The notes beneath the pieces were generated by a model that saw only the letters and a list, made by a program, of their open reading frames with translations, was not told the DNA's origin and made no database searches. This document shows, piece after piece, positions 51,883 to 61,500 of a DNA stretch of 64,000 nt. The stretch covers positions 248,001-312,000 of the forward strand of contig NZ_JAJIWP010000001.1 of the NCBI RefSeq assembly GCF_020880975.1, given 5' to 3'. The position numbers and the translations under genes are program-made. Within the stretch, counting starts at the first letter, position 1. Every line of letters begins with the position of its first letter. Source of the DNA: Mucilaginibacter sp. UR6-1. GTDB taxonomy: Bacteria; Bacteroidota; Bacteroidia; Sphingobacteriales; Sphingobacteriaceae.

Positions 51883-53433
51883 ATGATTAAAAGATTTACT
51901 ATTTGCTTATTAATAGCTGTAGCCGCGTGGAGTTGTAAAAGTACCAAAGAAACCGACCCTGTACCTGAGCCTGAAAAAGCTGATACGGTGATGCTTACCT
52001 CGGTAACCATCGAGGCCAAAAATAATCCTGATCTGCTAACTGCGGATGTTAAGGCAACCATAAAGGATAATGATATAACAGCGCTTATTCCGTCTATCAA
52101 AAACAGTAAAAAACTGGTGGTTACTTTTACCACCAAAACTGCCGGTACAGTTGTAAAGGCTAATGATACGCTGCTGGTAAGCGGTACTACTAAAATTGAT
52201 TTTACCAAACCCGTAACTTACGCTTTAACTACGCCTAAAGGGTTAACCCGTAACTATAATTTTAAGGTTAAGAATTTTACGGGGATACCTGTATTTTATC
52301 TAACCACCAGCGCACCTGTAAACTCGAAGGATAATTATGTAACCGGTACATTGGTTATTAATACCAATGGCGAATTTGAGCAGGAAAAGCTAACCATACC
52401 ACTGCAAATAAAGGGTAGGGGAAATTCAACCTGGGGCCATCCCAAAAAGCCATATCGTTTAAAGTTTAATGATAAAACGGCTGTTTTGGGTATTGGCGCT
52501 GCCAAAAACTGGGTGTTGCTTGCCAATTACTCCGACAAAACATTAATGCGCACCAGCATTGCTTTTAGCCTGGGTAAAAAGCTCGGTGTTGGTTTTACGC
52601 CCGACAGCCGTTTTATTGAGGTGGTGCTTAATGGCGAATATATTGGCAGCTACCTGCTTACCGAGCAGGTTGAAGTGCATGAGAACAGGGTGAACGTACC
52701 CGAACTTAAAAAGGGCGATGTTGCGGCTGATAAAATTACCGGTGGTTATTTATTAGAGTGGGATCAGCGCCTGGATGAAGAATATTGGTTCCGCACTTCG
52801 CATAATATACCATTTACTATAAAATCACCCGAAGATATACCGGATGCCCAGTTCAATTACATTAGTGGCTATGTGCAGCAAACCGAGGATGCCATATTTG
52901 CCGATAACTTTGCCGACCCTAACGAGGGATATGCCAAATATATTGATGTAAACTCGTTTGTAAACTATTACATCATCCAGGAAATAATGAAGAATCAGGA
53001 CGCTAAGGACTTTAGCAGCATCTTTTTTTATAAGGATAGGGGCGGCAAACTGACGCTTGGCCCGCTGTGGGACTTTGATCTGGCCATTGGTAATGTTGAT
53101 TATTCAGATGCCACGCAGGCAACCGGGTGGTGGATAAAAGATGGCCCATGGTATTCGCGCTTGTTTGAGGATGCTGTCTTCCGTAAAAAAGTTAAAGATC
53201 GCTGGAACCAGATCAAAGGGAATGAGATCAAAGGTATATATACTGATATTGACAGCAATTATAAGTACATCAACCTGTCGCAACAGCAAAACTTTAAGCG
53301 CTGGCCAATACTTAACGAGTATGTTTGGCCAAACCCGCTCATTCTTGGAACTTATGATAACGAGGTTAGCCAGATCAAAAGCTGGCTGACAAAACGCATA
53401 ACCTGGCTTGATATTGAGATAAACCGATGGTAG
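51883..53433 (+). CDS. CotH-kinase-family lipoprotein
   Basis: The 516-aa lipoprotein (lipobox AAWSC near 18) has an N-terminal DUF5018-like domain (about 35-130, ending GLTRNYNFKVKNF) and a CotH kinase domain (about 135-440). CotH motifs are QIKGRGNSTW, then VLLANYSDKTLMRTSIAF, YLLTEQVEVHENRVN and LGPLWDFDLAIG with the metal-binding Asp. CotH in spore formers phosphorylates coat proteins; in Bacteroidota these secreted homologues have unknown targets. The N-terminal domain is similar in type to the haem-locus lipoproteins at 11013 and 12768. It is not in an obvious operon. Confidence 0.85.
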   Translation: MIKRFTICLLIAVAAWSCKSTKETDPVPEPEKADTVMLTSVTIEAKNNPDLLTADVKATIKDNDITALIPSIKNSKKLVVTFTTKTAGTVVKANDTLLVSGTTKIDFTKPVTYALTTPKGLTRNYNFKVKNFTGIPVFYLTTSAPVNSKDNYVTGTLVINTNGEFEQEKLTIPLQIKGRGNSTWGHPKKPYRLKFNDKTAVLGIGAAKNWVLLANYSDKTLMRTSIAFSLGKKLGVGFTPDSRFIEVVLNGEYIGSYLLTEQVEVHENRVNVPELKKGDVAADKITGGYLLEWDQRLDEEYWFRTSHNIPFTIKSPEDIPDAQFNYISGYVQQTEDAIFADNFADPNEGYAKYIDVNSFVNYYIIQEIMKNQDAKDFSSIFFYKDRGGKLTLGPLWDFDLAIGNVDYSDATQATGWWIKDGPWYSRLFEDAVFRKKVKDRWNQIKGNEIKGIYTDIDSNYKYINLSQQQNFKRWPILNEYVWPNPLILGTYDNEVSQIKSWLTKRITWLDIEINRW

Positions 53434-53571
53434 GCGATTGTTGAATTGATGGGTGTTCCCTAATAAATGTTATGAATACATTAATAATAAATGTAAATAT
53501 TTATTAAAATGTTAAAACATTGTGGTATCTTTATGTGTTACTATCCTTACACACTAAATTTTTCAATACTT

Positions 53572-53808
53572 ATGAATACCGCATTGTTACTAAACCCTAT
53601 CATGTTTGTAGCAACATATTGGGGAGCGCCCGCATTTATTAAAGTAATTCAAGATGGTGATATGTTTGATCTTTCAATAAACGATCAGCATATGGCTACG
53701 CTTGCCTATACCAATAATCAGGAGCTTACGGATATTGACGAGCGTTTAAGCGGTTCAGAAATGCTTAAAGAAATTTCACGCCGCATTCGCGAAAGTCTTT
53801 CCGCTTAA
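53572..53808 (+). CDS. Small protein of unknown function (78 aa)
   Basis: The ATG at 53572 is more likely than one 21 codons upstream because it gives a compact start MNTALLLNPIMFVATYWGAP. The rest is polar: FIKVIQDGDMFDLSINDQHM and TDIDERLSGSEMLKEISRRI. There is no signal cleavage site and no family I recognise. A TATCTTTA sequence close to the -7 box lies about 45 nt upstream. It stands alone between the CotH and AI-2E-type genes. Confidence 0.55.
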   Translation: MNTALLLNPIMFVATYWGAPAFIKVIQDGDMFDLSINDQHMATLAYTNNQELTDIDERLSGSEMLKEISRRIRESLSA

Positions 53809-53849
53809 GTTTGCCTTAAACTTTATCACAATATGCTTGTTGCTTAGTC

Positions 53850-54941
53850 ATGGCTAAACTTCAACGCAGTGTTCTTGTGCTTTTTCTTTTGTTTTTGCTC
53901 ATTAGCGGGCTTTATTTTGCAAAAGAGTTTTTAGTTCCCATAACCATATCGGGTTTGTTTGCAATGTTGTTTATCGGCTTTAGCAACTACCTCGAATCCA
54001 AAGGCCTGTCTCGCGGGGTTTCAGCTTTCCTATCAGTATTTACATTGGTGTTATCAGTCGCAGTGATCATTTATCTGTTATCACTACAACTTGGCGAATT
54101 TTCAACCAACGTTGATACCATGAAACAACGGCTTGGACAAATGCTTTTAGATGTTAAGCGTTGGGTAAATAACACCGTAGGCATATCCATGAAACAGCAG
54201 GATGATATGCTTAAACAGCAAACCGAGCCGGGCAGTGCGGGTAACGCGGGCAGTATGGCCGCAGCGGTAGCAAGTTCAATAATGGGCGTTGCAGTAAATA
54301 TGGTGCTTGGTTTAGTGTACATGTTTTTGCTGCTGTATTACCGTAGCCACATCAAAAAATTTATACTTAAAATAGTGCCTGATGAGCAATTAAAGCGTAC
54401 CGACGAGGTGGTGCATGATTCGGCACGCGTGGCCCAAAAATATCTTAGTGGTTTAAGTTTAATGATTGTGATGCTGTGGGTGTTATACGGCATAGGCTTT
54501 AGTATTGTAGGGGTAGAGAATGCTATATTTTTCGCAGTGCTGTGTGGTATTTTAGAGATTGTACCCTTTGTGGGCAACGTTACCGGTACCTCGCTTACAG
54601 TATTGGCTGTAGTAGTTCAGGGTGGTGATGGAGGTATGGTAGCAGGCGTGCTTGGCACTTACTTTTTGATACAGTTTACCCAAACTTATATACTTGAACC
54701 ATTGGTAGTAGGTGAGCAGGTTAGCGTTAACCCGCTGTTTACTATTATGGCTATAGTACTTGGCGAATTGATATGGGGCGTACCCGGAATGATATTAGCC
54801 ATACCGGGTATAGGCATAATCAAAATTATTTGTGATAATGTGCCCGAACTTAAACCTTATGGTTTCCTGATCGGTTCGCAAGGCAAAAAGTCAAACACCG
54901 GCATACTGGATAAAATTAAATCCGTCTTCAAAAAAAATTAG
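53850..54941 (+). CDS. AI-2E transporter/TqsA-PerM-family membrane protein
   Basis: The 363-aa protein has about eight membrane segments and the long polar loop typical of the AI-2E permease family (about residues 85-145). The conserved end is clear: ENAIFFAVLCGILEIVPFVG, then VVQGGDGGMVAGVLGTYFLI and EPLVVGEQVSVNPLFTIMAI, then GVPGMILAIPGIGI. Members have been proposed to export autoinducer-2 or to exchange ions; the substrate here is unknown. Spacing to the next small gene is 68 bp. Confidence 0.88.
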   Translation: MAKLQRSVLVLFLLFLLISGLYFAKEFLVPITISGLFAMLFIGFSNYLESKGLSRGVSAFLSVFTLVLSVAVIIYLLSLQLGEFSTNVDTMKQRLGQMLLDVKRWVNNTVGISMKQQDDMLKQQTEPGSAGNAGSMAAAVASSIMGVAVNMVLGLVYMFLLLYYRSHIKKFILKIVPDEQLKRTDEVVHDSARVAQKYLSGLSLMIVMLWVLYGIGFSIVGVENAIFFAVLCGILEIVPFVGNVTGTSLTVLAVVVQGGDGGMVAGVLGTYFLIQFTQTYILEPLVVGEQVSVNPLFTIMAIVLGELIWGVPGMILAIPGIGIIKIICDNVPELKPYGFLIGSQGKKSNTGILDKIKSVFKKN

Positions 54942-55009
54942 CGGTACAGTTATTGTTTTAATAAGGTGGTTGCGCATTAGTGCGCATCTGTTAATTTAAA
55001 ACCATAGTT

Positions 55010-55189
55010 ATGAAAAAGGGACAGGATCTAAGAAACACCGGAAACTTTCAGGGTAACTCCATTGCAGACAGGGCATTTAATGATAGCCGCGAAGTAGCCA
55101 AATCAAAAGGCATAACCAATGGCGGCGCTCAACGGGCCGACCAAACATCAAACCGGGATAATATCCGCAAGCAGGAGAACAAAAAATAG
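55010..55189 (+). CDS. Small hydrophilic protein (59 aa)
   Basis: A short ORF not previously called: it starts MKKGQDLRNTGNFQGNSIAD and ends RDNIRKQENKK. It is basic, rich in Asn, Gln and Lys, without hydrophobic core, so probably disordered. A terminator begins 3 nt after its stop, which supports it as a real gene. No function can be given. Confidence 0.6.
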   Translation: MKKGQDLRNTGNFQGNSIADRAFNDSREVAKSKGITNGGAQRADQTSNRDNIRKQENKK

Positions 55190-55191
55190 TA

Positions 55192-55220
55192 ATAAAAACA
55201 GGCCAAAAGCCTGTTTTTAT
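55192..55220 (+). terminator. Terminator after the 59-aa protein gene
   Basis: Perfect 12-bp stem (ataaaaacaggc, 55192-55203, with gcctgtttttat, 55209-55220), loop caaaa. The right arm ends in a T run. Confidence 0.88.
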
Positions 55221-55311
55221 GTTTTAACGCAATTTAATTGTAACAAACACACTGCGATAGAATTAACATAAAATTAATAGTGTTGATGTAAGCCGGGGGG
55301 TAAAAGCCATT

Positions 55312-55319
55312 TAATTTTG
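55312..55319 (+). promoter_or_regulatory. Bacteroidota -7 box before the sigma factor gene
   Basis: TAATTTTG followed by C matches TAnnTTTGY. It is only 8 nt from the ATG of the sigma factor, so the mRNA would have almost no leader, or the true start is later. A -33 element at normal spacing is not seen. Confidence 0.38.
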
Positions 55320-55327
55320 CATCTGGC

Positions 55328-55903
55328 ATGCAAACGGTAAGTGAAGTTAAAATAAGTACCCTCCATAATCTTGAAACTATTTTCAAGGAACATTACTCGT
55401 CCCTGTTCAGGTACGTGCACACCATGGTTAAGGATGACGACGAAGCGAAGGATGTTTTGTCGGACTTGTTTCTTAACCTGTGGATGCAAAAAGATGATCT
55501 GCAAATAATAAACATCAAAGCCTATCTGTTTCGTGCGGCGAGAAATGGTGCTTTAAAAGCGCTTACAGCAAGGCAAACAGATGAGTTGACTGAGAATTGC
55601 TGGAATATTAGTGAACAGGCCTTTGGCCCGTTTGAACGTTTAGTGGCTAAGGAGTCGGTAAAGATTGTTGAACGGATGATCAATAAACTGCCGGCCATGC
55701 GTAAGGAGATCATCCAACTGCGGCTTACCGGTTTAAAAAATCATGAGATAGCCAAAGTACTTGATGTTACCGAAAAAAAGATAGAATACCACATGCGCGA
55801 AGCCATTGAACAATTAGGCTACTACATGCGCCACGAAAATTACGACCGCGCCACCATTGCCGGTGGGCTGCTGCTGGTTAATATAATGTTAACATTTATT
55901 TAA
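55328..55903 (+). CDS. ECF RNA polymerase sigma factor
   Basis: The 191-aa protein is a sigma-70 of the ECF type, FecI-like. Region 2 includes HYSSLFRYVHTMVKDDDEAK and DVLSDLFLNLWMQKDDLQ. Region 4 includes LPAMRKEIIQLRLTGLKNHE and IAKVLDVTEKKIEYHMREAI. The C-terminus has a short hydrophobic tail (ATIAGGLLLVNIMLTFI), odd for this family but not enough to call a membrane anchor. It should be controlled by the FecR product two genes on, and respond to a signal from the SusC receptor's STN domain. Its stop is inside the first copy of the 43-nt repeat. Confidence 0.9.
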   Translation: MQTVSEVKISTLHNLETIFKEHYSSLFRYVHTMVKDDDEAKDVLSDLFLNLWMQKDDLQIINIKAYLFRAARNGALKALTARQTDELTENCWNISEQAFGPFERLVAKESVKIVERMINKLPAMRKEIIQLRLTGLKNHEIAKVLDVTEKKIEYHMREAIEQLGYYMRHENYDRATIAGGLLLVNIMLTFI

Positions 55904-55941
55904 CGATTTTTTTCGGTGAAAACCGGCCTGGCTTTGCTCTT
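55899..55941 (+). repeat. 43-nt intergenic element, copy 1 (before phosphoesterase gene)
   Basis: Aligned without gaps to 57559-57601 with 32 of 43 positions identical by my count. The core is a T-rich stretch, then GTGAAAA, then CGGC, and later TGCTCTT. It covers the sigma factor stop and ends 29 nt before the phosphoesterase ATG. Confidence 0.65.
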
Positions 55942-55970
55942 TGCTTAAAAGATATCTTGTAATTAAACAT

Positions 55971-57467
55971 ATGTCGAACAGAAGAGATTTTATTAAAGGC
56001 CTGGGCATAACCGGGGCTATGCTGAGCATCCCGGCGGTTATTAACGCCAAACCGGCAGTTGCCGCTTCCGAAAAAGTTGATATTGCTAATATTACCCTAA
56101 AGGGCCGTGTGCTTAGCAACGGGCAGGGGGTAGCCAATGTTGCTGTTACTGATGGTATTAACATGGTACTTACCGATAAGGGTGGTAACTACCAACTGCT
56201 AAGTAATAAAACCGCGCAGTTTGTGTACATCAGTTTGCCTGCCGGTTATGCATTTCCTCACGAAAAAAGCATTACCCAGTTTTTTAAGCAGATTGATAAC
56301 AGCCAAACAATATTCAAGGCTGATTTTAACCTGACCCGTCTTGAAAAGGAAGATACCAATCACGCTTTTGTAGTTTGGGCCGATCCGCAAATTATCTCAA
56401 AAAAGGATGCTGACATTATGTTAGCAACCTCGGCGCCTGATCTTCGGGATCTGGTAGCATCATACCCTGCCGGTACGCTGATGCACGGCATTGGTTGCGG
56501 TGATCTGGTTTGGGATCACTTTGAGCTTTACGAGGATTATAAAAAGGCCATCAGCATGTCGGGCATACCATTCTTTAACCTGATAGGTAACCACGATATG
56601 GATCTGGATGCCCGTACCGATGATTACTCGGCACAAACTTTTAAAAAGAATTTTGGTCCAACATATTACTCATTTAACCGCGGGCAGGTGCATTATGTAG
56701 TATTGGATGATGTGTTTTTTATCGGTACAGCTAAACGCTACATAGGTTACCTTACCGAAACGCAGTTGCAATGGCTGGAGCAGGATCTGTTGCACGTAAA
56801 GCCGGGTACAACGGTGGTAGTGTCATTACATATACCAACCAATACCGGTGTTAAACGCCGTGCGAATGCTAAAGAGGATGAGTTAGGCGGCGTGGTGTCT
56901 AACCGCGAGCAGTTATATAAAATACTGGCACCATATAAGGTACACATCATGTCGGGCCATACCCACATGAACGAGAAATGGGAAGACCGTAACATGATAG
57001 AGCACGTACACGGCACGGTTTGCGGTGCATGGTGGACAGGCCCTATTTGCAGTGACGGCGCGCCGGCCGGTTATGCGGTGTACGAGGTTAAAGGCGGCGA
57101 TATCAGTTGGTATTATAAATCAACCGGTAAACCAAAGGATTATCAGCTTAAAATATATAAAAAAGGATATCTGCAAACCGCGCCTGATGAAGTGGTGGCC
57201 AACGTTTGGAACTGGGACAGCAAGTGGACGGTACAGTGGTATGAGGATGGCGTGTTAAAAGGCAACATGGAGCAACGTATTGACTATGATCCATGGACGG
57301 TAGAGCTTTACAAAGGCGACCAGCTCCCTAAAAAACATAAATGGGTTGATCCGACTTTGACTGATCACCTGTTCTTTGCCAAACCATCAGCAGGAGCAAA
57401 AAAGATAAGCGTTACGGCTACAGATCGTTTCGGCAATAAGTATAGCCAGGACCTAAGCCTGGTATAA
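55971..57467 (+). CDS. Exported calcineurin-like metallophosphoesterase
   Basis: From the ATG at 55971 the product is 498 aa with a Tat signal (SNRRDFIKGLG near 2-12, ending near INAKP). Residues about 45-125 form a carboxypeptidase-regulatory-like domain (ITLKGRVLSNGQGVANVAV). The catalytic domain (about 130-370) has WADPQI (first metal Asp), GCGDLVWD, LIGNHDMD, LHIPTN and GHTHMNE. A C-terminal domain of about 110 residues follows. The metal sites fit phosphodiester or monoester hydrolysis. It lies between sigma and FecR genes, an unusual position suggesting control by the same system. Confidence 0.88.
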   Translation: MSNRRDFIKGLGITGAMLSIPAVINAKPAVAASEKVDIANITLKGRVLSNGQGVANVAVTDGINMVLTDKGGNYQLLSNKTAQFVYISLPAGYAFPHEKSITQFFKQIDNSQTIFKADFNLTRLEKEDTNHAFVVWADPQIISKKDADIMLATSAPDLRDLVASYPAGTLMHGIGCGDLVWDHFELYEDYKKAISMSGIPFFNLIGNHDMDLDARTDDYSAQTFKKNFGPTYYSFNRGQVHYVVLDDVFFIGTAKRYIGYLTETQLQWLEQDLLHVKPGTTVVVSLHIPTNTGVKRRANAKEDELGGVVSNREQLYKILAPYKVHIMSGHTHMNEKWEDRNMIEHVHGTVCGAWWTGPICSDGAPAGYAVYEVKGGDISWYYKSTGKPKDYQLKIYKKGYLQTAPDEVVANVWNWDSKWTVQWYEDGVLKGNMEQRIDYDPWTVELYKGDQLPKKHKWVDPTLTDHLFFAKPSAGAKKISVTATDRFGNKYSQDLSLV

Positions 57468-57491
57468 TAAAGATTTTTCACTTGATGGAGG

Positions 57492-57526
57492 GCTGTTCCT
57501 GCTTGGCAGGGCAGCTTTTCCTGTTT
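57492..57526 (+). terminator. Possible terminator after the phosphoesterase gene
   Basis: Hairpin gctg-tt-cctgc / gcagg-g-cagc (57492-57515), 9 pairs with a small internal loop, followed by ttttcctgttttt. Of moderate strength; it would separate the phosphoesterase from fecR or allow partial readthrough. Confidence 0.5.
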
Positions 57527-57558
57527 TTAGGTGATGCTTAACAATTACTTCATAAACG

Positions 57559-57601
57559 CTTAACTATTTCTTTCAGTGAAAAGCGGCTTCAGGGTGCTCT
57601 T
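57559..57601 (+). repeat. 43-nt intergenic element, copy 2 (before fecR)
   Basis: The counterpart of 55899-55941. It ends 10 nt before the FecR ATG at 57612. The conserved blocks include TTAAC, ATTT, TTTC, GTGAAAA, CGGC and TGCTCTT. Confidence 0.65.
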
Positions 57602-57611
57602 AGGTATAAAT

Positions 57612-58589
57612 ATGATCGCAGTGAACTGGGAGATACTTATAAAATACCTGAACAAAGAAACTACAGTGGCCGAAAGCGCTGAAGTAGAAACATGGCTTAC
57701 TCAACGGCCCGAAAATAAAATGCTGCTGCAACACCTTCAGGAGCGTAGCCGCAAAGCTAATGAGCCTGTTAAAAGCGACGAGATACATAACGAGTGGGTT
57801 AAACTGCTTGACCGGATGTATGCTGACCCAAAGCGGGTAAAGCAAACTAAGGTTACCAGGCTGTACACATGGGCCGGGGTGGCAGCATCGCTGGTATTGG
57901 TTTGCTGTTTTACGTGGTATTCACTACAGCGAAAAAAGGAGGTTTATGAAAACAATTATACGCTCATAAAAAAATCGCCCTTACGCAAAAAAGTGGCATT
58001 GCCTGATGGCTCGCTGGTTTATTTAGCCCCGGAGGCATCTCTTGAAGTTAGCAACGCCTACGGACAGGCCAAACGTGAGGTGCGCCTGAGCGGTGAGGCC
58101 TTTTTTGATGTTAAGCACGATGTAAAACGGTCATTTATTGTACGTACGGCAAATAACCTGCAGGTTAATGTACTGGGTACATCATTTAATGTTTACTCAC
58201 ACAAAGGGCTATCTGAAGAAATTAAGGTGGCTACCGGCCTGGTTGGTTTTGTTGAAGGTAAGCATACCCATTTTGTTAAGGCAGGCGAGCAGCTCAATTA
58301 CAATGTAGCAGCTAAAGCGGCGCAAAAACAAACTGTAAATATTCAGGAAGCCGAAAGCCTGCTTAACGGCACCCTCTATTTTAGTAAAAGTAACGCTACA
58401 CAAATAGCGGACAAGCTTGAGCAGTATTACCATATTAAGGTAGAGGTAAAGCCATCGGCTAATAAAAAATATAGCCTGTTTAGCGGTGAAATGCAGGATA
58501 ATGGCCTGGATAAATTACTCGAAGGACTTAACTATGCTACCGGAATCCACTATAAATACAAAAATCCACAAACGATTATTTTTTACTAA
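57612..58589 (+). CDS. FecR-family anti-sigma factor
   Basis: From the ATG at 57612 the product is 325 aa; a GTG 12 codons upstream lies in the repeat element and is less likely. The cytoplasmic N-terminus (1-83) binds the sigma factor, a membrane segment is at about 84-104 (LYTWAGVAASLVLVCCF), and the periplasmic FecR domain has KVALPDGSLVYLAPEASLEV and REVRLSGEAFFDVKHD, with VNVLGTSFNVYSH. The C-terminal part has the DUF4974-like end FSGEMQDNGLDKLLEGLNYA. It should relay a signal from the SusC STN domain to the ECF sigma factor. Confidence 0.92.
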   Translation: MIAVNWEILIKYLNKETTVAESAEVETWLTQRPENKMLLQHLQERSRKANEPVKSDEIHNEWVKLLDRMYADPKRVKQTKVTRLYTWAGVAASLVLVCCFTWYSLQRKKEVYENNYTLIKKSPLRKKVALPDGSLVYLAPEASLEVSNAYGQAKREVRLSGEAFFDVKHDVKRSFIVRTANNLQVNVLGTSFNVYSHKGLSEEIKVATGLVGFVEGKHTHFVKAGEQLNYNVAAKAAQKQTVNIQEAESLLNGTLYFSKSNATQIADKLEQYYHIKVEVKPSANKKYSLFSGEMQDNGLDKLLEGLNYATGIHYKYKNPQTIIFY

Positions 58590-58598
58590 TCATTAATC

Positions 58599-61500
58599 AT
58601 GTATCGAAAATTTTTACAAAAAAAAGTTCGGAATTACTTATGTGCCATACTGTGCTGCATGTTTGCCTTGCCGCTGCATGCGCAAATGAGGCAGCTAAAA
58701 TTTAACAGTAAGCAGGTAACCATCTCAAGTATCATTGATCGTCTGCAATCGGTATATAACTACAAGGTATCCTATGATGCTGACGTAAATACAGCCGGTC
58801 AGATCAATCTTTCATCAACCGATATTACACTTGGGCAACTGATCACCGAAATTGAGCAGCAGGCCGGTGTAGGTATCCGCAATATTGGCGGTAACCTTGT
58901 TTTTAAAAAGGTTGATACTTTTATAGTTAGTGGTACCGTTACCTCGGCAGATGATGACCTGCCCCTGGCTGGTGTTACCATCAGCAACATCGCTAAAAAA
59001 TCATTAGGCAGTACCAATGCCGATGGCCGTTTCAGCATCCGGATTACCGCGGACGCGCCGGTAAGTTTTGGTATGATCGGGTTTGATACCTATACCACAA
59101 AATTTAAATCGGCAACGGCTAATGTTAAGGTGAAACTGATTACAGCTAATACCTCGCTTAACGAGGTGGTGGTAACGGCCCTTGGCATCAAGCGTGAGGA
59201 GAAGGCACTGGGTTATGCGGCTACGGTAATTAAAGGCGAAGATATTGCCAATGCCCCGTCAAATAACTGGACGGACGCGCTATCAGGCAAGGTTGCGGGT
59301 TTAAACCTGCTGCGTTCAAACGGTGGCCCTACCGGATCAAACAAAATAATATTACGTGGTGAGAATAACCTGACCGGCGAAAACGAGGCATTGATAGTGA
59401 TTGACGGTGTGGTGATCAATAACGGTAGCGGTCGTGCTACGGGTTATGGTTCAAGCTCTTATCTTGCTGATGAAACCCCGGTGGATTTTGGTTCGGGCTT
59501 AAACGATATTAACCCGGCTGATATTGAAAATATCACCGTACTAAAGGGGGCTAACGCTTCGGCATTATACGGCCAGCGTGGTGCCAATGGTGCTATCATC
59601 ATCACTACAAAAGCCGGTTCGGCGCGTAATAAAGGTGTAAATGTTACCGTTAACTCAAACTTCGCGATGGAAAGCATTAACCGCTGGCCTGATCTGCAAT
59701 ATGAATATGGCCAGGGTGTTGATGGCGCTAACTACTACTCGTTCAACGCGTCCGAAGATGGTGCCAGTACCCGTAGTACCAGTTCGGCATGGGGGCCTAA
59801 GTTTGATGGACAAGCATTTTATCAGTACGATCCGGTTACGCATACCAAGGCAACTAACCGCACACCATGGGTGCCTTATGTAAATAATATCCGTGATTTT
59901 TTTGAAACCGGTAAAACCTATACCAATTCGGTAACGGTTGATGGGGGTAATGATAAAACAACGGCAAGGTTCTCGGCTACCAACGTAAAAAACTCATGGA
60001 TAATACCTAATACCGGGTATGATCGTAATACGGTGGCATTATCCATCAATCAAAAAATGAGCGATAAGTTTCAGATCGCTGCCAAGGTGAATTATACTAA
60101 TAAAAAGAGTGATAACCTGCCATCAGTTGGTTACAATAACCAATCTATAATGTACTGGTACATGTTTTGGCAACCTAATGCTGATATAAATTGGTTAAAG
60201 GATTACTGGCTGCCTGGAAGAGAGAACATTCAGCAAAGCTATCCTTTTAGCAGCTTTCCGGACAACCCATATCTTATTACACAGGAGATGCTCAATACCA
60301 TGAACCGCCATGGTGTTACGGGTAATATACAGGCAACGTATAATTTTACCAAGGAGTTAAGCCTGATGGTGCGTACCTCGCTTGATTTTGGTTATGACCA
60401 GCGTACACAGCAACGCCCTTGGGATACCGAGAAATTCAGAAAAGGTATGTACCGTACCCAAAATATATTCTCGCAGGAGGTATCAGCCGATTTTTTGCTG
60501 CGTTATGCTAAAAAGCTGAATAAAGATTTTGAAATATCGGCCACGGCAGGCGGTAGTACCCTGAGCAATACCTATAGCCGGGATGAATTACGTGCCGACT
60601 CGTTAGCGTACCCGGGTATTTATAAACTGGCAAATACTGCCGGTGTGCTTGCGGCTTATCCATATAAAAGCAAATACAGTATTAATAGCTTTTACGGCTT
60701 ATTAACCGCCAGCTATAAAGATTATCTTTTTATTGACATGACCGCCCGTAACGATTGGAACAGCGTTTTGGCAACCCCTAACGGTACTGATAATGTTTCA
60801 TTCTTTTATCCGGGTGTAAGCATGAGCTTTATACCTACCGAGATATTTACCTTCCCTAAGTTTGTTGATTATTTTAAGGTAAGAGGTTCGGTATCATCAA
60901 CCGGCAGCGGTTCATTGATACCGTATCGTACATCATACAATTACCAGCCCTTGCCAACCTACCCCGGTGGCGCGCTCGAAAATCCATCATCGCTTGCTAA
61001 CCTGAATTTAAGGCCTTTACGTACAGTATCATACGAAGCAGGCGTTGAGGCTAAATTTTTTAACAACCGCTTAGGCTTTGATTTGGCATTGTATACCGCC
61101 GATACCAGGGATCAGCATTTAAATTCAATTCCTGATAGATCAACAGGTGTATCAACCATACTGGTTAATGCCGGCCGTATACGTAATAAAGGTATTGAGT
61201 TAGCGGTTAACGGTACACCATTTAAAGTTAAGAATGGCTTTACCTGGAACATTAACGGAACATTTACCGCCAACCGTAACGAGGTGCTGGAGCTTTTGGA
61301 TAGTATTCCTGAACTTACCTTACAAAACGGACCCGGCAGCCGTGGCGCTATTATAGCCAAAGTTGGCGGCAGTATGGGCGATTTTTATGGTCGTGGTTAT
61401 GAACGCGCACCTGATGGGCAAATAGTTTACGAGAATGGCTATCCTGTTTTAGGTACTGATCTTAAATACCTGGGTAACACGATGCCTAAATTCAGGGCAA

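Noticed and set aside
55192..55220. Riboswitch or small RNA before the sigma factor gene
   Set aside because: The hairpin is a simple T-tailed terminator of the 59-aa protein gene; no conserved aptamer features are seen.
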